Made by a program: the position numbers and the translations under genes
Shown here: in pieces, positions 7,390 through 16,700 of the stretch
Numbering within the stretch: the stretch's first letter is position 1
How the letters are laid out: each line of letters begins with the position of its first letter
From: JBBQXK01 sp038251625
Lineage (GTDB): Bacteria > Pseudomonadota > Alphaproteobacteria > Rhodobacterales > Rhodobacteraceae
Reading direction: 5' to 3'
Length of the DNA stretch: 20,382 nucleotides
NCBI GenBank assembly: GCA_038251625.1
Contig: JBBSBE010000072.1
Coordinates: 1 to 20,382 of the forward strand
The notes under the pieces: generated by a model
What the model was told of the DNA's origin: nothing
The model's database searches: none
The model's input: the letters and a program-made list of their open reading frames with translations, nothing else

Positions 7390-7970
7390 GGAATACCATC
7401 TGGCTGCACCACGCGGCCGGATGGTCAGGCGGCAACCGCGCGCCCCATCCAGCCCCGGCCAATTGGAAACCTTGTGTCACGGCCTGCGTTGATGAGGGAT
7501 CCCGCGCGAAGGCGGCTCACTGATCCCTCACTTCCGGCGTTGTTCCGATTTCGGCCACCGTCAGGACAAGGCGATGTCAGGGAGGACGCCCAATTCGAGG
7601 CAGATTTCCAATGCTATCGCGCGGCTCTGAAAATCGGCCCGCCGCAATCTCGCGCTGCTTCGGCTCAAGCCGCGTCGGTACAGGGGTGCGATGCGGCCCA
7701 CCGCCTCGTTCTGACGGAGCGCCTTCTCCAGACCCGCGACCATTACGAACAGACCGGCACGGCGGCTCTTGCCAAGTTGCGTGGCCTTCTTGCCGCATGA
7801 CGCTGGGGGAGGGCAGCGGCAATGCCGACGAGGCCGCATTCATCTGTCAGCGCGCGCCGCCATGCGCGGCTTATGGACCGATCAGAATGATCGCCTGAAG
7901 ATGGGTGCGCGCAGCATCACGACCGCCCGGAAACGAAAAATGGCCACGCAGGATTTAGGAACGCGCCCCG
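7390..7970. other. About 580 bp without an assignable gene
   Basis: This stretch between the decayed operon front and the response regulator holds several overlapping ORFs on both strands, none with a recognisable domain. The most protein-like is a minus-strand frame from 7839 to 7561 (92 codons, ATG start), whose middle segment LEKALRQNEAVGRIAPLY is helical. A competing plus-strand frame covers the same DNA. I see no RNA gene and no convincing terminator. Together with the two gene remnants at 6904-7389 it looks like eroding accessory DNA. Confidence 0.35.
7493..7530. repeat. 9-bp perfect inverted repeat
   Basis: TGAGGGATC at 7493-7501 is exactly mirrored by GATCCCTCA at 7522-7530, with a 20-base loop that is itself GC-rich. 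It lies in the gene-poor region. It could be a hairpin, an operator, or leftover ends of a mobile element. No T-run follows on either strand, so a simple terminator is unlikely. Confidence 0.4.
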
Positions 7971-8651
7971 CTAGAAATGGGGGGATTTTTCCCTCAGGGC
8001 GGTCGCATTCGCACGCTGGTACACCACGAGCGCCTCGACGCGGTTCTTGGCACCCAGTTTCTGCATGATGCTCGACATGTAGAACTTGACCGTCTTCTCT
8101 CTTATCGAGAGCGAGATTGCGATCTCGCGGTTGCTGTGTCCCGACTTCAACTCGTGCAGGACCTGTTCCTCTCGATGGGTCAGAGCCGCGATCGGATCGC
8201 GCCGCGCATTGCTTTCTTGCGCCGCCGTCAGAAGCCTTTTCGCGAAAGCCGGTGACACGAAGGTATCGCCGCGCAGGACCGAACGCAGCGCAGCGATAAA
8301 CTCTCCTGCGGGGATGCCTTTGAGGATATAGCCGCGTGCGCCCTCGTTGAGGCTCGCTATGGCCATGTCGGGCGAGTCGTTCATGGTGAGCATGATGCAG
8401 GGCATCGAGGGACGGGCCTGCGCGATCGCGGACAGAGCGGCAATACCGCCCCCGCCAGGCATCATCAGGTCAAGGATCATGAGATCCGGTTCGTGGCTTT
8501 CGGCGATCTGGATCGCCCTTTCGGTGTTGTCGCCTTCGAAAACGTCGCCGATATCGGGCTCGTCGCGCAGAACGGCTGCGAGACCCCTCCTAAAGATCGG
8601 ATGGTCATCGATGATGCCAATGGAAAATCTGCGGCCCATCACTTTCGACAT
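7971..8651 (-). CDS. NarL/FixJ-type response regulator with LuxR DNA-binding domain
   Basis: This 226-residue cytosolic regulator consists of a receiver domain (about residues 10-125) and a LuxR-type helix-turn-helix (about 155-215). The receiver has the acidic pair Asp15-Asp16 in IGIIDDHPIF, the phosphorylated Asp61 in LMILDLMMPG, Thr89 in CIMLTMNDS, and Lys111 in GYILKGIPA. The DNA-binding domain reads LTHREEQVLHELKSGHSNRE followed by IAISLSIREKTVKFYMSSIM, the standard GerE pattern. The ATG at 8651 was preferred over an upstream TTG at 8669 because GAGGGG lies at a suitable distance before it. Another ATG lies four codons in. It lies downstream of, and in the same direction as, the histidine kinase gene; NarL-type regulators normally pair with such HisKA_3 kinases. 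Likely targets are the divergent heme peroxidase gene and its own promoter (inference). Confidence 0.93.
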   Translation of the reverse strand: MSKVMGRRFSIGIIDDHPIFRRGLAAVLRDEPDIGDVFEGDNTERAIQIAESHEPDLMILDLMMPGGGGIAALSAIAQARPSMPCIMLTMNDSPDMAIASLNEGARGYILKGIPAGEFIAALRSVLRGDTFVSPAFAKRLLTAAQESNARRDPIAALTHREEQVLHELKSGHSNREIAISLSIREKTVKFYMSSIMQKLGAKNRVEALVVYQRANATALREKSPHF

Positions 8652-8997
8652 CAACCTGCCACCCCTCAAAATGATCTACCGATGCAGACACAAGCAGGCC
8701 CAGAGAAAGGCGTTGCAGATGACTTTCGCGCACCACCAAAGAACTTCCACCGATCACATGTTCGGAAAAAATATGTGCTGTACGCAAGGTATCTTAGTGC
8801 TGTACGCAAGGTATCTTCATCGTCACTATTGGAGAAAGTGTACGGGAGGCTTGGGGTAATCGGAAGGTTATCTTTGATAAGGCTCTCGCGATTCATCTTT
8901 GAGTAGAATTGCGGATCTTACTATTCGCTCCTGAGTAGAAAATAAGTTTCGATTGGTCCCTGATTGGCAGCAATGCCGGAATCCGTCGATTATTGCA
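8652..8997. promoter_or_regulatory. AT-richer intergenic region between kinase and response regulator
   Basis: These 346 bp separate the kinase stop from the response-regulator start and are less GC-rich than the surroundings, especially 8860-8960. The region contains a 22-bp tandem duplication (8775-8817) and two copies of TGAGTAGAA near 8900 and 8932. A 76-codon minus-strand ORF (8896-8666) spans the duplication, but it shows no recognisable domain and lacks a clear ribosome-binding site. The layout suggests a separate promoter for the regulator gene. No clear -35/-10 pair stood out. Confidence 0.4.
8775..8817. repeat. 22-bp tandem direct repeat, two copies
   Basis: The unit begins GTGCTGTACGCAAGG and runs 8775-8796; a second copy at 8797-8817 is identical over 21 bases. 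The copies abut with no spacer. A 22-bp spacing equals about two helical turns, so two protein-binding sites would lie on the same face of the DNA. It lies 124-166 bp upstream of the response regulator start. It could be a regulator-binding pair or a recent slippage duplication. Confidence 0.85.
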
Positions 8998-10383
8998 CTA
9001 GACGTTCGTTGGGATTGGCACCGAGCAGTTCACGAACGTTTCTGTCGGAACGTTTTCAACATCGAGCGTGCCACCCAGCGATTCTGCCCGAAATTTCATC
9101 CCAATTATCCCAAGACCGGTGGAACTGTTTCCGCTTGGGGGATTGGCCTGATGGTTTACTGATTCGTTCCGGATGCGAAGGTTCACGTGATCCCCCGTTC
9201 GGGTGAGCGTGATTTCCTGCCCGCGCCCGCCCGCGTGTTTCCACGCGTTGCTCAGGGCCTCCTGCGTGATGCGGCCCAGCACGCCCGCGACATGGCCCTC
9301 TATCGGGGGCATGTTGTGGTCGATCCGGATTGCAACGGTGGTGCCGGTCAGCCGTTCATGCTCGCGGGCAACCGCGCGGATCTGGCCGTCGAGTGTCTGG
9401 ACACCCTCCAGGTGCGGCGCGACAAGGCCCTGCGCAATCCTTCGGATCTCGCGGGTCGCCTCGGTCGCCGCGTCGCGGATGTCATTAATGATCTCGGTCC
9501 GACGCTCGCCTTCATCCTCGCCGCGCGCCATGACGGCGGCTTCGAGCTGATCCATCCGCAAAAGCATGAAGCCCAGAAGTTGCCCGGGCCCGTCGTGCAG
9601 ATCGGCGCCGATGCGGCGCTGGGCGACCTCGTCGATGCGTGCAACATTCAGCGTGGCCTTCGTCACGCGGTCGCGCAATTCGCTGTTCTGGCGCTGCATC
9701 GCCTGTTGCCGATGCAGGTTTTCGCGCAGCGTTTCGACCTGATGATCAATTGTGCGGCTTCCACGATACACAATGGCCCCTAGTACCACAACCAACCCGA
9801 TCCCACCCGCCGCCATGACCAGCCAGTTGTCGGAGGCCGCGTCGAGCAGAGCCATCCCAACATAGTCAGCGTCCTGGTAGACCTCGCCGATAGCGATGAT
9901 CCTGCCAGACCCCTGATCATAGAGCGGAAAGTAGATTTCGAAGAGTCGTTTGCCAAGGGATCGCTCGCCGGTATGGCCCTCATCTTGAAGGTCTGGTGAA
10001 TTTCCGACCACGCGGCCGGTCAGCGCCTCACGGATCTGGCGCGGGGGTGGGGCCTGTACGCTTTCGCCCAGAGGCGCAAAAACCAGCCGTCCGTCCGCGC
10101 TCCACAATTTGATCACGGCGAACAATCCGTGGCTGGCGTTCCGCAAAACGATTCGTTCGAGCCCGGCGCGATCCACCGAATTGAGCTCGGACCCGCGAGA
10201 GAGGCTCTGGACGTAGGGCTGAAGACCGGACTGAAGGTAAAGCGCCGCAGTCTCGGCGGTTGCTCCCAGTATCGTGACAGCCGCCCGGCGGTTGACCCAG
10301 CTCGCCACAGCAACCGTCGCAATGGCCACAACAACGGCCAGAGCAAGAAAATACTGATGAATCAGTCGCAACTTCAATTTCAA
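8998..10383 (-). CDS. Membrane sensor histidine kinase, NarX/DesK (HisKA_3) type
   Basis: This is a 461-residue sensor kinase. A first membrane helix at about residues 9-29 and a second at about 188-207 flank a probable periplasmic sensing domain (30-187) with no family I can name. A coiled-coil-like stretch (208-245) leads to the HisKA_3 dimerisation segment RRIGADLHDGPGQLLG with phosphorylated His263. The ATP-binding domain shows EALSNAWKHA (Asn379) and GLGIIGMKFRAESLGG (423-438). No ATG is available before residue 270. The frame opens with TTG AAA TTG AAG TTG just after a stop; the TTG at 10377 has an AGG at better spacing than the one at 10383, so the true start may be two codons later. 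It is divergent from the giant peroxidase gene and upstream of its likely partner regulator, which suggests it senses a condition controlling the secreted enzyme. Confidence 0.92.
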   Translation of the reverse strand: MKLKLRLIHQYFLALAVVVAIATVAVASWVNRRAAVTILGATAETAALYLQSGLQPYVQSLSRGSELNSVDRAGLERIVLRNASHGLFAVIKLWSADGRLVFAPLGESVQAPPPRQIREALTGRVVGNSPDLQDEGHTGERSLGKRLFEIYFPLYDQGSGRIIAIGEVYQDADYVGMALLDAASDNWLVMAAGGIGLVVVLGAIVYRGSRTIDHQVETLRENLHRQQAMQRQNSELRDRVTKATLNVARIDEVAQRRIGADLHDGPGQLLGFMLLRMDQLEAAVMARGEDEGERRTEIINDIRDAATEATREIRRIAQGLVAPHLEGVQTLDGQIRAVAREHERLTGTTVAIRIDHNMPPIEGHVAGVLGRITQEALSNAWKHAGGRGQEITLTRTGDHVNLRIRNESVNHQANPPSGNSSTGLGIIGMKFRAESLGGTLDVENVPTETFVNCSVPIPTNV

Positions 10384-10757
10384 AGCCTATGTCGAGGCAG
10401 GACGAAATTCCTTTTCACACTCACTCGTATTCCTGAACGAGTCTTTTTAAAAGTCCTAACCGCACTCGACTTTGGTCCAGTGCCGATCCTTCCATTCGTC
10501 CGTGTGCGCCCTAGTCCGTTTGGCATAGGATTACGATAGACCTTGGATAATTTTGCGCTAACAGCGGGCCTGTCACAGTGCGACGCATAGGTGTGACGGA
10601 TCCGGGTGGGGGCCCGAAGCGGCGCAATTGACCTGTTAAGGGAGGCTGCGCCGCCTCAAGCTGAACTATTGCTCAGACTCGCTTGCATTTTTGAAGCGCG
10701 GGGATCCGTGGTGAAGAGCCACATTTTCCGTCGAGATTTATTTTTTGGGGGTCAAGA
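10384..10757. promoter_or_regulatory. Divergent intergenic region between sensor kinase and giant peroxidase
   Basis: This 374-bp region should hold the promoters of both the kinase (leftward) and the peroxidase (rightward). It contains AT-richer stretches (10480-10560 and 10670-10750) and a GC-rich inverted repeat, GCGGCGCA at 10619-10626 and TGCGCCGC at 10647-10654. Just before the peroxidase ATG there is T6 followed by G5 (10741-10751), where the G run serves as the ribosome-binding site 6 bases from the start. I found no confident sigma-70 pair. No coding sequence is supported here. Confidence 0.5.
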
Positions 10758-13700
10758 ATGTCGGCAATAACGTCTTCGCTCAAGCCGTTCGTAATCAACT
10801 CGACGGATATCCAATTCCTGGTCGATCAGGTGAACTTCGTTCCGCTGTTCGATGCAGCAGGGAACATCATCGTCGCGTGGGACGGCACCGGAACGGTCTA
10901 CGATTTCGCGGGAGTGGCCTACGGCAACCAAGGCAGCCCGGCTGCGAACCTCGCGAAATGGGGACAGTCCTATCAGAACTTCACCGATCTGGCCGGGACG
11001 CGCGACGTCAGCGGCTACTGGAACAATCTCGCGCCCCTTCTGGCGCATTACGGGGACACGGGCCAGATATTCCCGCGGATGGTCACGGCCGACTACACCG
11101 GCTACCTTGCGCAGGTGACCGGCACCGCGACCACCGGCCCGATCCTGCTGACGTCTCCGGACCCGGTTGTCACCACGGCTGACACGAACGTTCAGACGCT
11201 GCTCGACAGCGGCGTCTACAACGTCTTTTCGGTACCCGGCGTCACGAAGATGCTGCATGAGCTGGTCACGTCCGGAACCACCGTCACGACCGCGATTGCC
11301 CAGACGGTTGCCACCTTTGTCGTCGACGGTCATCACCTGACCCCGACAATAACCACCACAACGACCGACACCACGACGACGACGTCCAGCTATTCCTACG
11401 TGAAGGACGAAACCACCACCACACTGAGCACGCCCTACGGATCGAGCGAGACGGTCAGTGCGGTGGTGGTGCAGACATCGCAAGCGACGGTGACGAACGT
11501 CGTCGTGGCGGGTAACGCCGTCACAACGCTGTCTGGCGGCGAGTTGGACGGAAACTATCACAACTTCACCACCGACTATGCGCTGGCACACCAGGATTAC
11601 ACCGTCCAAGCCGCTGTTGGCGGCAGTGCCGAGGGTGACACGACCGCGACGGACGGCACGGCGATCAACCTTCTCAACGTTGTCGACTATACGCCGCGGA
11701 TGATCAGTCGGACGATCACGACTGCAGGGGTCACTTATGATACCTGGGCGAACCACCAGACCATGGCTGATGGCATCGGCGGAACAGTTCCGAACCCGGA
11801 CGCCGCCAACCATACGCTGAACGAGATTTACTACAGCCCGGAAACCGGCGAAGCCATCGTTCTGGACTGGGGGCTTTTGGACACTGTTGCGAACGGTGGC
11901 GAAGGGCAGGTCGACACGCAGGCACGGCTAGCTGGATCGGCGGGGCAGGACGACCATTATATCGGCGGCCTGAACCCGGGCGTTTCGCCGTCGAACGGGT
12001 TCTTTGTGCTGTTCGGCCAGTTCTTCGACCACGGCCTTGATTTCATCGACAAGGGCCAGCTGGATGCCAACGGCAAGAACCTGACCATCAAGATTGCGTT
12101 GGCGCTGGATGATCCGCTGTACGGTATGATCGGGCCAGACGGTCGGCCGGTCACCGAAATCACCATCAACCGGGCGACGGTCGAGACCGTCGACGGAAGT
12201 GGCAGCGAGTATGTCAACCATGTCTCGCCCTTCATCGACCAGAGCCAGACTTACGGTTCGGATGTGCAACGCACGCTGTTGCTGCGCGAGTGGGTCTCGA
12301 CCGATGGTAACGCCTCGTTCCATGCCGGTATGAACCTGTTCGATGGGGTCACGCTTGCCAAGGAATGGGTAAAAGCGGACGGCACCGCGACGAACGACAC
12401 GCTGCCGACGCTGAACGAATTGCGCGATCATATCCTGGCAACGGGCCGGTCCGTGCTGACCTGGGAAGACGTCCTCAACCTGCGCAATCGCGACGCTTCG
12501 GGCCACGTTGTTGCAGGCAACAGTGGTGAATCGTTGCTGCTGGACTTCAATCCGCGCTTTGACGAGGCGCATCTGTTGAATGGCAACGGCGAGTCGACGG
12601 CTGAAACGGCCGGGGTGGTTGACGCAATGGCGTTGATCGACACCTTCGTGAAAGGCGCGTACGGCAACGCGTCCACGTTCGGCATTGATCCGACAACGCA
12701 CAAGCTTACGCTGTACCTCGAGAATTTGCCGGTGGGCACACCTCCGGGGATGCCACATGTTCTGGCAGGCGCGAACGCGCTTTTCCCCTTCGTCAACTTT
12801 GCCAATTTCAGCATTTCTGTTGCGCCGGGTGCGGTTCATGATGCCGTCAGCTCGATCCTGATGGCCTCGGTCGGCGACCACTACATCGCCGGTGATGGCC
12901 GGGCGAACGAGAACTTCGGCCTGACCTCGATCCACCACGTGTTCCACGAGGAGCACAATTATCAGGTTCAGAACCTGATCGACGCATTGCATCGTCAGGA
13001 CATTGCCAACCCCGATGGTCACGCCAGACTGCACGAGTTCCAGATTGACACCGGGGTGACGAATGCCGCCGGCGACTACATCTACGGGAACGGGTCGATC
13101 GCCTGGAATGAAGAGAAGGTCTTCCAAGGCGCCAAGCTGATCGTCGAGATGGAGTATCAGCACGCCGCTGTCGACCAGTATGCCCGCAACGTGTCACCGA
13201 ACATCCAGGAATTCGTCGGCTATTCGCCCGACAAGCAGCCCGATACCACGCTGGAATATTCGCAGGTTGCCTTCCGCTTCGGCCACTCGACCCTGCGCGA
13301 GACGATCGACACGATCGACCCTACGCATGGTCTGACCGGCAAGATCATGGGCTATGCCCTGCATGACGCCTTCCTTAACCCCGAGTTGTTCGGGGCGACG
13401 GGCCCGGGCTCCATCATCCTCGGCATGACGCACCAGCAGCAGAACGAGATCGACGAGTTCGTGACCCCAGCGCTGAACCAGGGTCTGCTCGGCCAGCCGC
13501 TTGACCTTGCCGCGATCAACATCGCCCGTGGCCGCGACATCGGCATTCCGACGCTGAACGATTTCCGCGAAGCCATCGGCCTTGTCCGCTACACAAGCTG
13601 GAACGATCTGGGCCAGAATATGCAGCACCCCAGCTCGCTGGTGAACTTCATCGCTGCTTACGCGTTCGACGGCAGCGTGGAAAAGGCTCAGGCCATCTTC

Positions 13701-16700
13701 GACCTGGCCGGTCAGACATATGTCGGCGAAGCCGCCGGAATGGCGCTTGGCGCCGTCCTTGGCTGGACAGGTACCGTGGCCGACTACGTCTCCAAGGCGT
13801 TTGCGTTCCTGTCGGGCGACGTGACCAAGGGGGGCGAAGGCACGCTGGGCTTCAACCTGATCGACACCTGGCTTGGCGGTCTGGCAGAAATCCATCAGCC
13901 GGGCGGACTGCTGGGTGAGACCTTCGACAAGGTCTTTGTCACCCAGATCGAGTCGCTCATGGACGGTGATCGTTTCTATTACCTCTATCGTCTGGCCGGA
14001 CAGCAGTTCGGCGAGGAGGTTGCCAACGGCCAGCTCAAGGATCTTGTCGAGCGCAACACCGGCCTTGTGCATCTGAACGGCAACATCTTCGGCTACGCCG
14101 ACCAATATGTCGATCTGGGGGCGCAGAAGGAAGTTGTCGCGCTAGGCGCGGAGGCCCAGACCACCGGCAACGAGCACAAGTACGGCGACATCGCCGACGT
14201 AGCCTCCGGCGCGATTGGCGTTTACACAAATGGCGGCTTGAGCAATGCCCACGACGGGCAAATGATCACCATCGGCGGCAAGTCCTACATTCAGGACACG
14301 CGCCTGTCGGCCGACAATCCGATGAGCGCCGACTACGACCCGACGGGCCAAAGCGCCTTTGCCCAGAACGACTTCGCCAACCTCGACGGTACGCCGAACT
14401 CGGGGGCAGAATCCAATGAGGTCATCGTCGGATCAAAGGGCGATGACCTGATCTATGGCCAGGGCGGCGACGATACGGAATACGGCGAAGAGGGCAACGA
14501 TATCCTCTTTGGCGGCTTCGGTATCGACCGTCTCTATGGGGGGGCAGGCAACGACGTCTTCTACGGTGGCGACAACCCCGACCTGATCGACGGTGGCTCG
14601 GGTGACGACACCATCTATGGCGAATCCTCTGGTACCGACATCAACGGCTCTGACCAGCTGATCGGCGGCGCTGGCAACGACGTCATCTACGGCGGCACCG
14701 GAATCGACAAACTGTCGGCCGGTTCGGGCGACGACAAGGTGTACGGCGATCAGGATACCGATCCCTTCACCCATGGTGGCGACGGCAACGACTATGTCGA
14801 CGGCGGGTCCGGCGGCGACATCCTTTACGGCGACAATGGCGACGACATCGTTGTCGGCGGGGCCGACCAGGATCAGCTCTTCGGCGGCGACGGCGACGAC
14901 ATCCTGCGCCCCGGTGATCCGACGGGTGCGCTGACCATCGGATCGGACGAAGTGCTGGGCGGCGACGGTGTCGACGTCAACGACAAGGGCTTCGACCTGA
15001 TCGACTTCAGCGACAACAACGCCCGTCCGGGTGGCATCAAGTTCGACATCGGCAACCAGGCCAATCCGAACGTGACCGTCAACGGAACACAAGTGCAGGT
15101 GCCCTCGTTCCAGATCGACGGCGTGGTCGGTTCGGTCAGCGACGACAGGCTGATCGGGGATGATGCTTCGGCGGCTGGAAGCGGGTCGGACATCAGCATT
15201 GCAGGCGACAACTGGCTGATCGGCGGTTCGGGCAACGATACGTTCCAGGGGCTTGGCGGCAATGACGTCATCGTCGGCGGTTCGATCCGTCTGGATGCGC
15301 TGATCGGCAAGTACAACAGCGGATACACCCACAACAACGACAACCAAGGGCTCAGCAACGAGGAGCAACTGCAGGATGCGCTGTACCAGGGCGCCTCGCA
15401 CCGTGTTCTTTACAGTGAAACAATCGACAACAGTGGTCTGCTCGGCCACGCTCAGACGGCGATGTTCGACAAGCACTTCACCGAACTGCTGCGCACCGAG
15501 ATGTTCAAGGACACGGTGCTGGGCGACGGTGGCACGGACGGGAGGGCGGATACGGCCATCTACACCGGCAACGTGAACCTCGATAACCCGAACCAGTCCG
15601 ACTATACCGTTGTGGCTCTGGACGCCCAGGGCAACGTTGTCGCCAATCCGCATGTCGACGGATTCTTCGCCTTGAAGATCACCGACACCCGGACGGCTGC
15701 TGACTTCGTCGACGCAAACGGGCAACCGATCCTCGATGCGAACGGCAATGCGCTGGGGAACGAAGGCACCGATCTGCTGATCGGGGTAGAGAACCTCCAG
15801 TTCGCCAACATGACCGTCAACGTGGGCGCATTCTTCGACAAGGCGCCGACGCTTGATCTGCATGCGCAGCTTGTGACGACCAGCTTCTCGGCGAGCGATA
15901 CGTTCTCTGGCAACGGCAACGCATATTCGCGCGGCATAGGTTGGAGCGGCAATGGCTGGACTGAATCCGGCGATGGCAACGGAAGCTCGTCTTCCGGGCA
16001 GATCCACTACTCCTCCACAGGACTAGATGCCTCTGGCGGAGCGCTCACGATCAATGGCGGCCCGGGACAAGGGAACAACAACCCCTACAACGGCGCGTCA
16101 ATCTCTCGTGGTGTGAACCTGCAAGGTTACGGCACCGCCCATGTCAGCTTCCAGGTTTCGGAGTCCGGGCTTGGCAGCAACGAAACCGTGCGCGTCTACC
16201 TGACCAACGACAGCAACGCGCCAAGCGGAAACGATGTTCTGATCACTACGATCAACCAGAATACCAACAATGCAGGCCTGGTCAGCTTTGACGTCACCGG
16301 CAATTTCTCGTCAAGCTCGCGGCTCTACTTCGTGGCGAGTTCGATGAACAGCAGCAACGACATCGTCACGATCGACAACATCAGCGTGACGGCCACCAAG
16401 TCTGTCGATGCATTTCCCGGCAACAACTACACGGTCGACTATACAGAACAGCAGGGCAACCCGCCCGCGATCGCATCGACGCCGGTGATCACCGACGCCG
16501 ACGATACAAAGATCTTCTCGGCCAAGGCGGTGATCAGGGATGCCGTGACCGGCGACCAGTTGAACGTCGGCGGTCTGCCGGCAGGCATCGTGGCCACCGG
16601 CAGTGGCACAGGGGTGGTTGTGCTGACCAGTTTGCTCGGGGCGTCGCATGCCGACTTCCAGACGGCGCTGGAGGCGATCACCTTCTCCAACCCGGGCGAC

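Noticed and set aside
6908..7480. N-terminal extension of the DauA-like oxidoreductase up to 7480
   Set aside because: The FAD motif begins right after the ATG at 6907, the extension is Arg/Pro-rich and unlike the family, and it overlaps the frames of the two gene remnants. A short string, MVFLDHMSPG, looked pirin-like but is too short to use.
7561..7839. 92-codon minus-strand ORF in the gene-poor region
   Set aside because: It looks mildly protein-like but has no recognised family and competes with frames on both strands, so it is mentioned only in the region description.
8666..8896. 76-codon minus-strand ORF between kinase and response regulator
   Set aside because: There is no recognisable domain, the ribosome-binding site is poor, and the 22-bp duplication inside it is not a multiple of three, which does not fit a conserved coding frame.
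10510..10560. Possible sigma-70 promoter TTGGCA with GATAAT upstream of the peroxidase
   Set aside because: The spacer is about 20 bases, longer than the usual 16-18, so it is not convincing as a promoter.
11340..11423. ACC/ACG-rich low-complexity DNA
   Set aside because: It is simply the codons of the Thr-rich linker in the peroxidase; no evidence of phase-variable repeat behaviour, since the codons are mixed.
14433..16007. Minus-strand open frame of 524 codons, rich in Val, Ala and Asp
   Set aside because: Its repetitive composition is the reverse complement of RTX codons (GGC GAC GAC) in the peroxidase gene; no ribosome-binding site or domain was seen.
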